Below, piece after piece: positions 22,261 to 34,246 of a DNA stretch of 64,000 nt. The first letter of the stretch is position 1. Each line of letters opens with the position of its first letter. The stretch comes from Symbiodinium natans (taxonomy: Eukaryota; Sar; Dinophyceae; Suessiales; Symbiodiniaceae), in NCBI GenBank assembly GCA_905221605.1, contig CAJNDS010002494.1, positions 108,501 through 172,500 on the forward strand, given 5' to 3'. The position numbers were made by a program, and so were the translations under genes. The notes below the pieces were generated by a model, which worked only from the letters and a program-made list of their open reading frames with translations, was not told the origin of the DNA and did not search any database.

Positions 22261-22371
22261 GGTAGCCCAGTGGTACCCCTTGCCCTTCTTTAAAGAAGGG
22301 TTCTGGGTTGCCTTGTAAAGTAACCAACCGAAGAAAGGGTACCTTTCTTACGGCATGGTTGCTGGGCTACC
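22261..22371. mobile_element. P1 (GGTAGCCCAG) palindromic element, best copy, 111 bp
   Basis: Perfect 10-bp terminal inverted repeats, GGTAGCCCAG and CTGGGCTACC, with further imperfect pairing (TGGTACCCCTTGCCC against the AAGAAAGGGTACC region). The 111-bp length equals that of the copy forming the intron at about 61856-61966. No flanking target duplication is obvious at this site. Confidence 0.8.
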
Positions 22372-24578
22372 AAGGGGTTCGAGTATGACAGCTATAGCAG
22401 CTAGCTGCGATCACAAGTTTAAAAAGAGTGGAACGAAACACTCGGCAATGCAATCGCCCAGAATACAAGGAGAGAACGAACAATGCAAGACACATGTTAC
22501 AGACAGCATGGGTTTTCATAACATCAGCAGCGGCAGCAGCAGCGGCGGGGGCAGCAGCAGCAGTAACAGGAGGAGCAGCAGCACGAGCAGGAGCAGGAGC
22601 ATCGGCTGGCATCATTTGCTCTTTCAAAGCTGTTCAAGTGTGGAGTCGAGAAATGATGGCTCCCCTGGCCCTCTTCCGGGCCTCTTCTGGGCCTTTTCTG
22701 GGAGTCTTGTGGGCCTCTTCTGGAACCCTCGTGGCCCATACTGCAAGCGGTTCATGAAACAAACTTGCTCAACATGCTGCAGAACCTCAAACCTAAACCC
22801 TACACGCCCTAAACGCCCTAAACGCCCTAAACTCCCTAGTTCCTATGGGGACTCTGACTGAGAACCACCTCCCTCCACCTGAGGGCAGCATCGACCAGCT
22901 CTCCTCCTGGGCATCAGGCTGGCGCATCTCGGAGACAGAGCGGGGCCGCCCAGAGCAACAGCGTTAGGGTTTAGGGTTTAGGGTTTAGGGTTTAGGGTAA
23001 ACCCTAGGCCCTTTTTCCGGCGAAGCATATCCCAAATTCCCCCAAGCAAGGCAGAAAAAAAAAAAAAAAAAAACTCGCTGTAAGCCCCGGAACCCTGAAG
23101 CGTTTGCTGTTGTGGCTTGAGGGTTGCCGGTTTCTGGGTTTAAGATCTAAGCAAATGAATCAGTGCTTAGGGGAATACAATAAGTGCAGAGAGATGCATA
23201 GCCATAGACAACGCTCCAAACGAATACGCACACAAGTATGCATCGTTACATTGTACATGTATACATATATATATATATATGTGGGAAAACAGATATGTTT
23301 ATACATTTATTTGTACACATACGTACATGTCTATGTTCCATATATGCTGTTGTCTCTCGTGTACGTATGCATACTACTATACTATACTAAGGCTAGACTA
23401 GACTATACAATACCATGCCACTTTTCATGACATTTGTGTTTGTTTGTTTAATATACGTATCTTATGTATACATATGGACCCTCTTTGCAAGCTCCCCCAC
23501 CCCATCTGGAATATCGACCCTTATCTTCTATCATCCCGAAGAACCGCAAAGAAAGCCTTAAATTCAGAATCAACAAAGATGAAGCAAGAGCTGGTAGTAA
23601 GAGCTTGAAGTTTGAAGCTCATGCATTAACCACTCCCTTCACCACCCAAACCCTGGACCCCTCTACCTTGAACCCCGGACCCTAGACCTTTCACCTTGGA
23701 CTGCCCCCTCCGGTCAAGTTCATATGTTCATCGCAATTGCCGCACCAGCATTTCCTGTGGTGTGCGCCTAGTTATTGTTACAGAGACGGCGTTTTGTGCT
23801 TGTATTCTTGTTGTCATTCAAATCTTGAGGTTTTCGCATGACAGCATCTGTTGTAGAGGTGGGCTTGTGTCACGATCTGAGAGTTCGAGAAAAGGTCCTG
23901 GGACGCCTACTCCCGCGTTGCTGCTACCCTGCTGGTGGGTGCGTCGGAACCTTATGGGCCCCGATTATTTCAGGAGCACGAAGCAATCCTTGGGGACCAC
24001 ATGAACCCTCAGAGGGTTTGGGGTTCATATGCCTTGGTAGGAACTATCGTAGTAGAGGGTATATGACCCCAACTTTAGGGTTCATTTGGTCCCCCAGGAT
24101 GGACCACTTGGTAGAAAGCCGCCGTTTGTAAGGCCGAGGTCGCAAGAGGGTCTGTCCGTCGCCCTGCCGAAAGGTAGGCCTGGGATTGCCTGAGCCGCCT
24201 CGCAGACTCTTTTAGGCGCGCCATGCTGAAATCTTTGGGGACTCGATGCGCCTGGACCCAGCAAATATATGGGGATATAGATACCCTGACACCCTCTTAT
24301 AAGAGTATAGGAGTATAAGAGTCATCTTAGAAAGAAGTAAGTGCGCGCGTGGGATCATACTTCTTAAGTCAGGTGCATCTAGTCCCACGAGGATGCTTGC
24401 TGGCTTTCGAATCCTTGACTTGTCGCTGCTTGCGCTGCCAACCTCCTGTTGCAGGAAAATGCAGGCCCAGCAATCGTTCAAAGCTTGCCGAAATATTCTA
24501 GCCAGCGCCGAGGCAGGGCGAGGGTCAGAGACAGAAGACGGGGCTGGCTTCCGCAAGTCCCGCTTTTGGGCCCTAAAA

Positions 24579-24690
24579 TGTTCCCCCGCCCTTATACGAA
24601 CAGTCCTTGACAGGGATTGTAATAGGGGTACCGTAATCCCCATTAAGGACTGTTTGTAGAAGGGGGGGAACAATGGGGAACATCCCAACC
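24579..24690. mobile_element. Palindromic MITE-like element, family P3
   Basis: TGTTCCCCCGCCCTTATACG and ACAGTCCTTGACAGGGATTG on the left pair with AATCCCCATTAAGGACTGTT and GGGGAACATCCCAACC on the right. The inner arms also match the 49504-49755 copies. Confidence 0.75.
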
Positions 24691-26278
24691 CCAAAACCTT
24701 CAACCCAACATTGCGAGGCCTTGGCCGCAAGCACTGCGGAGGCTCCGACCCGGGGCTCACTCTAGACTCGCAGTTGGGACCTTCAGGCTGGAAGGGTTCG
24801 GGTTTAGGGTTTAGGGTTTAGGGCTTAGGGTAAATTCATTAATGAGGCAAAGGGTTTCGGGCATTCGGTTGATCTACAGCTAGGCAGACGCTCCGCGCAG
24901 GTGCATTGCGACCGGGTGTCGGAGGTTGCGCAACTGTTTGCTGCAAGCTGGCAAGCAATGTCACAGCTGGGATCAGCAGCGTCTCTCGAAACCCAAGGCA
25001 TTCAATCAAACTGTGAACATACCTTACCAACTCAGAGACCCCTTTGTGTAGTTTCAGGTTGTGTTGTATGGTGTTTACAGAAGCGTTCGACACAGAAGCT
25101 GAAGAACTGTTTGCCGGCTTGCCTCCAGATATCTGATTCTGAGCGCAGACTTTGGCAGCGGGTCGTGGGTGCTCGGAAGCTTGCTCAGCTTGCCCCAGCG
25201 CCCCAAGATATTAATCAATGGAGGAAACACTCAAACCTAACCCCCCTCAACCCTAAACCCCCCTTTGGTAATTCGGTTGCTGATCAAGCTTCGCGACATC
25301 AATGGCAACGCCTCTTCGTCTGCCCAGTTCAAAGGAGTATCGGCGTCTTCCCAATTTTTCCGGTTATCGATCGTACTTCAAGCGTACAGAATTAGGGCTT
25401 TGTGCTTCTTCGGTCGGTGCTTTAGGCTAGGACGGATTTTAAGAGCACTCCCGGGCATTGCGGCCCTATTGGCCGGCCCACCGAGCTCGGTCCTGGGCGA
25501 AGCCCAGGGCTCCCGCTCCAGCGATCACACGCGCGAGCAAGCTGGCCATGGGGGGTGTTTCTACTTGGGTTGTGTTGTATAGGGTATCTATAGGGGTATA
25601 AAGGGGGTCCCCTTTCAAAAGTGCCCATAAGGTAAGGGACCTTGAAACGTTTGCTCCACAGCAAGGTGGGTAGCTTTTGTCTTGGGGTTCTGAATACGTA
25701 GAAAATGTCTCAAGGGAGGTTAGGTCATTCAGAACAACGCCCCGCATGACGGGACTTCTCAGGGTTCTGGCTTTTCGCCTATGTCCACCAAATCAGTCCC
25801 TGGAGGAAGGCATTTGCGCATCTCGAGCTCGTATAAGATCCTGGGTCTTGCCCCCCCCATTATGTGCTTGAGAGAGAAGGGAACCCTGAACCCCAAACTC
25901 TAAACTGACTCTAAACCCTTAACCCCAAACCCGAAACCCACCATGAACCACAGCCTAAACCCTCAAGGCCCAACCTCAAGTCGAACCCCAACCCTGAACC
26001 TTAGCTCCACCATGAACCGCGGGGGAGAGAGAGAGGAACGTCGAAGAAGGAGCCTGAGGGGGATGAATCTGTAGGATTTAGGCTTGAGGGCTAAGGGCTT
26101 AGGATTTAGGGTTTTGGGTTTAGGGGGGTTTAGGGCTTAAGGGTGAAACCGCTAGTCTGAGAAGTCCCACAGCGTCGCCTTGTCCTCACCGTCAGCGAAG
26201 GAGCCGAGTCTCTCCGATTGGGAGAGCTCTGTCGGGATGTGTTTAGGGACATTAGGATTTGGAGGCAATAAACCCGAA

Positions 26279-26346
26279 CACCCTAAACCCTAAAACCCTA
26301 AAACCCTAAAACCCTAAAACCCTAAAACCCTAAAACCCTAAACCCC
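26279..26346 (-). repeat. Variant telomere-like array (CCCTAAAA)
   Basis: Seven copies of the octamer CCCTAAAA, again a single variant unit homogenised within one array. Confidence 0.93.
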
Positions 26347-28270
26347 AGGCCTTAAGCCCTGCTATGCCTTGAACCCCGGAGCCCCAACGATGTTGGTGCT
26401 GAACGGTGGATATCCCAAGCGCGCGTTGAGTGCATGCGCTCCTCCCTCCCCCCCCCCTCCCAAAACCCAATAGAACAAGAACTAGATGCTGTACCCTTAG
26501 CTCCTTAAGCCCTAAACCATATATACCCTAAACCCTGAACCCTAAGCCCACAAGGCCTTTAGGGTTTGAGGGTTGGAGCTTGACGCGGCAAGGTGGGGCT
26601 GGGGATGCAGCCTGCTGCCGATACCTTGGGGACACGACGGACACTCCCCCCAAAGTTGAGATCGCATTGGCTTTGGGTTTACGGTGTAGGGTTTCGGGTT
26701 TAAGGTTTAGGGTTTGGGTTTATGGCTGTTGAGGCATGTACGTGGACTAGAACACTAAGGTCCGTTAAGTCCGCAAGGTGAGGGTTTGTCCTGGAGCCAC
26801 CCCGCGACCCCGCAAGAAACATCACGCTGCGAAAGCGGAATAAGACAAGCTAGATGCATGATGACAACGATCCAAGAAAGAGGCTCTGGCAAAGGACAAC
26901 CCCATATCAGCGTTCGAGTGCGAGACGGTGTTGGCTGCCTCATTTCCTGTTAGGACTAGGTACGCGCGAACAGCGAAGCGAAATTCGTGCTCTCCGGAGC
27001 ATTAAAGGCCTGCCGGCATGTATAGTTTTTGATACGAAGATGCAATTTTTGGCAGCACTCAACTCTAATCTGCACCCTGACAAGCAGCATGACTATCTTG
27101 CGATGTTTCTGCGACATGGCTGTACTGAAACCCCTAAACCCTAAAGCCCAAATGAGTGCTGCCCTGGTGGATGTTTCTGCTGAGCTTACCTCTGGCAATG
27201 GACCCACAAACATTGCGACCCCGCGCACTCGAAGTGAAGAGAAAGCAGATCCAGACATCCGCGTGCCCGTGCTCACCTGCAGCCGCAGCCTCATCTTTCA
27301 GCTGTCTCGCTGTAATTAGGGCGGGGCTGTTCTAACTTCGGGCCCCTGTGAAAGGAAACTCCCTCCCTCCCCCCCCAAAAAAAACATACCACTAGTAATA
27401 AGGAGAAGAAGATGAATAATAATCAAAATCAAATAAAATAAATACGTAAAAAAAAAACAACCCCCCCCCCCCCCATGTGACAAGCGACCGAAGCCGGCCG
27501 TGAACAGAAGCAGCTGCCCGAGGCACATCGCCGTGGCTTTTGGAAGGCAAGTCGGATTGGCGCCGCGCCCAGGGTCTGAGTCTAAACCCGCCCCATATCA
27601 ACGCAGGCGCCGCGCTCCCCTGAACCCTAAGCCCCAAACCCCAAACCCAAAACCCCCTAGCCCTCATAGCCCCCAAGGCACCTATATAGACCCTAGACAT
27701 CGCAACCCGTTGCGAGCGAGGTTCACGGGCACTTAGAACCCCAATGATAAGTCTACTGAAAACCTACTTAGCGGACTTACGGGCTTTAAGTGCAGTTTTA
27801 ACTGGGGGTTATAAGTACCCTAAACCCTAAACCCTAAACCCTAAACCCTAAACCCTAAACCCTAAACCCTAAACCCTCTAAGTATAAACCCTTCCGAACC
27901 CCCCCCAGCCGGCCCAAGGCCCCCTCAGCAAGAATGCGCCCAGGGCCTCGCCATTCGGAGGCATTTGGGCTTTTGGTGGTTTAGAATCTAGGGTTTAGGG
28001 TTTAGGGCTTAGGTTTAGGGCCAGGGCTTAGGGTTTAGGGTTTAGGGTTTCCTTTTGGGAGGGGTGGAGGGGGCAAGGATGATGTTGTGGCGTGGATAAG
28101 GAAGCATTGAAGGACGCAGGGGCGAATTTCAAACAAGGAAGAGGGGGAGGAAAGAAAAAAAGAAATGAAGAAAGGAATACAGACGAAAAAACAAAACAAA
28201 CAGGATTTTGGAACCCCCACCATTCACCCAATTATGTTTGAACAGGGGGGGGGGGTGCTCGCATACAACT

Positions 28271-31200
28271 ACAGACTATGCATACCCCCTCCTTTCCGAC
28301 CCCATCACTTGTTCTTTTGAGCCACGCACGCTTGCATTTATCAGGCTGTCTGTATATATATATATATGTATGTATGAATGTATGTATGTATGTATGTATA
28401 TTTTTTCATGTGCGTATTGATTTATATATTTGGACACGTGCCCCCTGCAGACCGTATGAATCCTTTTGGGCCCCCCTTCTGAATCCAGCCCAAACCCATG
28501 TGAATCCTTTAAACCTTCGTGCAATCGTAGGCAGATGGGGTTTCGCCCACCTCCCACCAGCCCGCCTGAAATGCTTGCAAACACCAATGACAATGTTTGT
28601 GGACCTGCCCCAACACGCACCTCTGGCAGCGTATGCCTGCTTCTTGCGTTTCTTTGACTCAGGCAGTTGGTGGCTTTTGGGCTTCGGGGGTCGTGCCTTT
28701 CAGCATCGTGTAAGTGAGGGGGCGTGCGGTTCTCGGATTGGGGTCTGCTGTGGATGTGTCGGTGTGCCAAGGCCAGCCAAAGAAAGTGACTTTGCCTCTG
28801 CGAAGCTCGGCAGGAAAGGGGGCAGTTGGAGTTACTCTCCGTGCCTTGGCCAGCACGAGCCGCAATCCATTTTGGAAAAGTATCATCCGGCTTTGCAGAA
28901 CTATGCATGGCATTGGGGCCTCCCGTAGGGATTGCCCGAGTCGCGCCGAAGGCGGTGCTGGAGATTAGCAGCCTCTGCTAATTTGCAAAAGGCATCATGC
29001 TCTGCCATAGGATGCAGATTTGAATGATTGGCCTGTGTCGCAACAAAAAGGCTTGAGCTGGCAATGTTTGCAAGTCGTGAGTCGTTCTGTCCACTAAACA
29101 AGCAGCTGCTCTGATGTTTGATGACTCGCATGGTCCGCGTTTCTTGCGTTGCTTGCTTTCGCGACGTGATTCAGAAGCTATGCTATGAGCTGGCAGGCCT
29201 GGCCTTTTAAACTCGATCTCTGGACTTGCGGGGGCGCGCCATGGCGCAAGACGCAAGGTTACTTTGTCCTCGTTGGAACATATAGCTACAGTGTCAGTTA
29301 GTCAGATATACACACATGTTGCAGTGATAAACTGACCGGCCGCCTCTATGCAAGTTCCGACAAAACGCAGTCCGGCCTGTCTGCATTTCCAGCTTGTTGC
29401 ATCACGACACAGAGCGTGGACGACCGCATCATTCGCCGATCGCCATAATGAGAGCGTGACAGCCGACAGCCCGAACGCAATTATTGCTGACCAACAAGCA
29501 CGCCGAGAAATTTTGTTTAGGGTCTGAGGTCTCAATCTCTGCTTCAATCTCACATCCTTTTGTTCTTTTTTCTTCATATAGGTCCAACAGCATCTGAATC
29601 TGCTGCTGTCTCCGGGGAGGTCGAGCAGAGGGAAGCTTAGACGAGTGGCCGCAAGCAATCCGGACAATCCGCGCACGACGCTGCGTGCTATAGGCATCTG
29701 GCAGGGCATCTCCTCGCCTGCTTTGCGCGTCACCTTCCCCAGCATGAGCCGCCATCGGGCAAGCGGCTGAGTTTATGCCGGATGGCCTGCAGGCCTGCTC
29801 TGCAGCTGAATATTTCGGTATTGCGAGCATCTCCGCTTGTGCAAGCGGTTTAGGGGGCTCGTCCTGCTCCGCTTTTGGTTTGAGTCTGGCATAGTCTGGC
29901 TCTTGCCATGCGATCACAGACAGATCGCCCAGCACGATGGCCTCGGCTTGCCTCTGCTGTTCGCCATGCCCCGGCGGCATGCTGCTGGGCTGATTCGCAG
30001 GCTGGCAAAGCCTCGAGCTATCGGCGCGAACTGGACACGTCGTCCACCTCGTCAGACGAAGACGTAGGTGGCTTACGCTTGCCTTTGAGGCCACCGTCTC
30101 ACTGTGGTTTCGTGTGCTCCTCCAGCATCTGCTTTTGACGTGAGTCTTGTTTGCAAACTTTTCAAACTTTTGTGTAGATAGAGCCAAGCAGTTGAATTTC
30201 GAAAAACGATCACAACTTGCAAAGTCATGTCGCATCTTTGAGTAATGCAAGTACGTAAAAATTTTTTCCTGGCAATACCAGGCCTGTGAAATGTCTATAA
30301 CAGTGTGGAAACAAGCCGTTGAGTTGAAGGCTTTGAATTTGAAAGCTTGCAAGACATGCTTGCTTTTTTTGCCAGCACCAGGCTGCAGTTGAATACTGAA
30401 AAATATGCATGCAGTTGCCGCCGCGTGCAGACACTCAGTGCCAAACGTGGCCTGTCACTCCAGCTGCTTCAGCGCGAATTTGTCAGCGTTGGGGGCTTGT
30501 TCGATGCAGCTCTGCTGCCGCACTTTCCCAACTAGCTCCTGAGCGCCCCGGTGGCACCAGCCGCGACGCAGCTTCCAGTTGCCTGGGGCGTTTTGGGGGA
30601 CGACTCCGGCGACGTGGATGGCGCCCAAATTCGGAAACACAGAGTTCACATCCGACCATTGATTGGCATTCGGCCGTGGAAGGGATGTTGTTTGTGTTCC
30701 TTTCTTGAAAGCGGGCACACTGCAAAAGTGCTGTTGTGAGGATGTGGCGGAACCAAGTTGCGATGGTCCGCGACAACGCAGCAAAAAAGAGCTTAATAGA
30801 GCTCTTGCTGAATTTTGGGTTCTGACTCCGGAAGACTTCGGGAGTTTCTTGGCATTTAAGCCAATGAGACTCGACAAGCGTGACCCGATGATTCATGCAA
30901 GCCCACTGCGGTTTGTTGACGACTTGTGATGACGCCATCATTCTTGCCTGCGGCACTGGTATTGGCCTTGAAGCAATGGTAAGCCTGCTGACGTTGATGG
31001 CTTATTGGTTTTGGAAAGGTAGTCCGCATCTCTACGCCTCTACGCATGCATGCAACTTCCTCAAATGTTTGCGTGACGGGATCCACGTCCACGTCACGTG
31101 CCGAAAGATGCCGAAAGATGCCGAAAGATGCCGAAAGTCCGAAAGCGAAAATCATGCAAGGCTCTGTGTCGGGCCAAAATCAGAGACACTGGACTGCTTC

Positions 31201-33480
31201 GAGCAGGTGCCAGCACTCACTCACTCCCTCACTCACTCGCTGGCCTCCGAGCTTGTTTTTGGGCGAGCAGAACGCGGCCAAAACTCGCCCACTCTGACAG
31301 CATCCGTCGAATCCGTCGAAGCACTCAATCGCGGAAGAGGCCCAAGTAATTTGCGGCGGCAGGAGTCGAGCTCGCGGTCCCTTGTCACCATGCGGCAAGC
31401 ACCACCAGGACTGCCCTTCGCAGAGCGGACGCCCGCAAGCGCGCCAGGTAGTGTTCACTTCATATTAATCACCCCCCCCCCCCTCCTCCTCTGCATTTTA
31501 AAGCGTTTTCCCCATGCAGCGCTTCCAAAACGCACTTTGCTTGCAGGCGCTAGCTAGCGAGGCGGGGGGGGGGCGGGGGGGCGGGGGGAAATGCATTTTC
31601 CAGGCCTTCAAAAATGTATTTTGCTGCAGGCAGCGTTTTCCAGGCATCCTGAGCACATTTTGTTGGCTTGGAGGCAGGGAAAGGCAGAATGCATTTGGCT
31701 TGTAGGCGGGGGCTTGTTTGCCTTCTCCAAGCCTTTTCAGATGCATTTTGCTTGCAGGCGGGCATGGGGGACGCGGTTTCCACGCTTTCCAAAAAAAATG
31801 CATTTGGCTTCCGGGCGGGGAAAAGCGGAAGAATGCGTTTGTAAGGACCTCTTAATTGTTTCTAACTAACAATAAAGGAAAGGCAACTTTTCAACCGGCT
31901 TTGGCCCGGAAGGATTGTGGGATGGGATTTGGATTGCGCAATTGTAAAATCCAGGCGTTCATTGGGGGAAGGGATGCAGTGGACCTCGTCAACTTCCTAA
32001 ATCCTCTGCGTGCATTGGGGTCCGGGCTCAGGCCAAATTAAACAGTCAATTTCACCGCGTCAAACAACATCGTCGTTGTGTACAGCAGAAGAATCATGAA
32101 AAAAAAACAACACACAAATGACGACGTGCTAGGTCGTTGATGCTTTCCTTGCATGCACATAGTTTTTCGGGAACGATCGGGAACGTCCATGGTTTTGTGT
32201 TTCGGGTGGTGGGACCATGGTTTGACCCAAGTCGGCTGCAAAACGACAAGCGCTGCTTGCGCGCTTACTCGAACCTCACACGCAGCTTTGGCCAAATGCA
32301 CCTTGCGCCGCCAAAATGTGGTTCAAAGTGGCTCGACGATCAATGCTCGTGGGCGGCTCGAACATCAACATGCGCTGTGCGATTTGCGGTGTGCTACGGC
32401 TACGCAAGTCGCCGGGGTCAGCGGACTCCTCGCCAGCAGTTCCCCCAACGGCACTTCCAATGTCGTCGGTTAGGTCTCCGGGCCTCGTAATGGGGAGCTC
32501 CAGTAGCGAGCAAGCATGTGCCCGAAGTGCTGCGATCGACGCGACGGCCGTGCAGTGTCCACACAGTGCTTGTTTCGTTCCCGCCGCACATCAGGGCGCC
32601 CACTAGCGCGCGTTGACTTACCGCATAATTGTATTCAAAATGCAAACGCGGGCGGCAGCCCGTTCAAGAGATGCGCCCCGTGCACGCAAGTGGCCTGACC
32701 TGGGGCATCCTGGGGCATGCAGCGTGATGGTCCCCATAAACATCGAGCCGTCGCCGGCAGCGACATGTAGCAGAGTCGAAGGGGGGGGGGAGGCGCAGGC
32801 ACCGAAGCAAAATGATTCGGAAGGCTGCGGAGCTCTGGCGCCGTGGGCGACGCCGTCAGGACGCGTGCAGAGAAGGGACCAGCCTGGGACTGTAACAAGG
32901 TCTGCGAGGCCGGGTCAAGCGCTGCGACGGGCACAGTTCCAGTGACATGCTGTGCCCCCTCAGCAGCTCAGCTGCTGCTGATATTAGTAGAACATGGATT
33001 TTCTGCTGTCGGTACTGGTAGAACCTGGACCGAAATCACTAGTGGTACATTTCTAGTTGTACGTGCGTACGTACACACACACACACACACACACACACTC
33101 TCTATTTATGTATAATTAAGCCTTTGAGTAGCTAGTAGTACCTATATATACATAGACACCAGGTATATAGTTGTGTGAAGGCGTTCGCTAAACGATGAAG
33201 AGTTGGTTTCACGTAGGCTGTTGCTGGCAAAAGCTGCTCGCTGGGAACGGCGGCTGTGCTTTGAACCGCTTAGACTCAGAAGCCTTTGAGGCTCAACCGC
33301 TTCGGCCCAGGTTGGGGATTGAGGGGACGTGAGGTCTGGCGGGCCTGGGGGTTGCTGCCGATCCCAAACGAGATCCAAACGTGATCAAAGAATTGCACGA
33401 AGGCAGCTAGGGAAGCCAGAGGGCCATGGGAGGCACAATCACAAGGATTAGGGTTTAGGAGTTGTTGAGGGCTACGGCCC
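28271..33480. other. Tract-free island, no confident gene
   Basis: TTTAGGG tracts stop at about 28050 and are essentially absent to 44.2 kb. Long open frames exist on both strands (for example 28276-28928 and 29429-30352), but they overlap one another and none shows a family signature. Plus-strand 30741-30926 (reads KKELNRALAEFWVLTPEDFG then a charged tail) and plus 32338-32606 look the most protein-like. Minus-strand 29300-29530 could encode a hydrophobic segment. Other content: (TGTA)n microsatellite at 28355-28400, ACTC-type repeats at 31215-31245, a diverged tandem repeat at 31496-31830 and an (AC)n run at about 33072-33099. Confidence 0.4.
31496..31830 (+). repeat. Diverged tandem repeat around TGCATTTTGCTTGCAGGCG
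   Basis: Four to five copies of an approximately 60-90 bp unit recur, marked by the string ATGCATTT(T/G)GCTTG(C/T)AGGCG and by TTTTCCAGGC or CTTTCCA. Copies are diverged and of unequal length. No coding role was recognised. Confidence 0.6.
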
Positions 33481-33485
33481 AAGTG

Positions 33486-33497
33486 TTTTGGCTCAAG
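33486..33497 (+). other. Relic of the dinoflagellate spliced leader
   Basis: TTTTGGCTCAAG equals the last 12 nt of the conserved 22-nt dinoflagellate spliced leader (known to end ...CCATTTTGGCTCAAG). It lies 25 bp upstream of the ATG at 33523, where the 5' end of a trans-spliced mRNA would place it. This indicates that the following sequence entered the genome through reverse transcription of a trans-spliced transcript. The chance of a random 12-mer match over both strands of the window is below 1%. Confidence 0.7.
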
Positions 33498-33522
33498 GGT
33501 TGGGGCTTTCCTTCGAGGGTTA

Positions 33523-34230
33523 ATGGATCCTGCGGACGTGCCCATAAGGTCGGATACGGAGATGGATGAGTTGGAGGATCGTCGGGGTCGTCCTGCCCAG
33601 ATAGTTAAACGAGAAAGGTCACCATCCCTTGGTGGCATTGGAGGCCGCGAAGAGGACCCCGATCGTGAACTGGACCGCCTCCTGCAAGCCCAGAATGGTG
33701 TTGCCGTACCAGCCTGGCTTGACCAGTTTAAACAGCATCTCGGTGTGGACCGGGTTGAAAATCGGCTTGTGCAGCTCACCGACGCGGTGGTAGGGTTCAC
33801 ATGGTTCACCGACAGTTTGGGTGGTATTAACCAGCGGCTCACTGCACTAGAACAGCGTGCTCCTCACGAACCCCGAGTTGATCAGGTGGTGCAACAAGTC
33901 GCTGACCTCCAATCAGTGTTGCAGTCACGTTCAAGCATCCGGCAGTGGAGGGCCTCTACAAGCAGACCGTCGCGAGAGGGCAGAGAGGGAGGACAGCACG
34001 CACCCGCCATGCACGACACAGACTTTTCTCATATTGTTTGTGGTGGTTGTTTCTGTTCGGGTACGTCGACGAGTCGACGACGTTATATTGTGTTTCGAAG
34101 ACGGGGGTCAGGCCCTGCGGTTCACCGAACAATTACGAGCACGATTGGCTGACATAGGACTTCATGTCAATGAGGCAAAGTCAAAGTTTGCGAGCCATGC
34201 CTCCATGCTTTCGCGGAGCCGTGACAGCTT
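33523..34230 (+). pseudogene. LINE 5' part: ORF1-like start plus RT remnant
   Basis: The reading frame from ATG 33523 encodes an acidic, charged N-terminus (MDELEDRRGRP) and a helical region with heptad-like pattern (QLTDAVVGF, INQRLTALEQR, VVQQVADLQSVL) to about 33930. That is compatible with a LINE ORF1 or gag-like protein. From about 34065 another frame reads VDDVILCFEDGGQALRF and GLHVNEAKSKF, typical of reverse-transcriptase motifs C (YVDD) and D. Around 34065 a short direct duplication (GTCGACGA) breaks the frame just at YVDD. The two parts are joined by an internal deletion. Together with the spliced-leader relic this looks like a truncated, dead retrocopy. Confidence 0.6.
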
Positions 34231-34246
34231 CCCGCCTGATGACCTG

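Larger units (their letters stand above)
20164..28270. other. Tract-rich mosaic downstream of the HAD gene
   Basis: No gene was joined here. Telomere-like tracts continue (20171-20315, 22966-22998, 26279-26346, 27820-27879, 27985-28050). Exon-like plus-strand segments include 22868-22957 (reads EGSIDQLSSWASGWRISETE), 25083-25122 (reads AFDTEAEELFAG), 25160-25205, 25265-25345 (reads LIKLRDINGNASSSAQFKG) and 26990-27125 (reads AALNSNLHPDKQHDYLAMFL). The segment 26162-26245 reads openly on both strands. Also present are an AT-rich stretch of TAT/TTA repeats at 20680-20820, a (GT)n run at 21023-21045, a serine/alanine-coding CAG-type triplet run at 22525-22600, a poly-A at 23054-23073 and AT microsatellites at 23260-23290. 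Confidence 0.4.

Noticed and set aside
22428-22757. Alanine-rich or serine-rich protein at the triplet run
   Set aside because: A CAG/GCA-type triplet repeat gives homopolymer peptides in every frame; surrounding sequence lacks protein character.
1-28050. The region as a chromosome end or subtelomere
   Set aside because: Arrays are short, occur in both orientations, carry variant units and are separated by coding exons of a joinable gene. A terminal telomere would be long and one-directional.
28276-28928. Overlapping 210- and 216-codon frames on opposite strands
   Set aside because: Mirror frames over the same DNA, including a TGTA microsatellite; no motif supports either.
29429-30352. 307-codon minus-strand frame as a gene
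   Set aside because: Long but without family signature, with equally open frames on the other strand and a change of protein-like frame within it. Kept only as part of an unassigned region.
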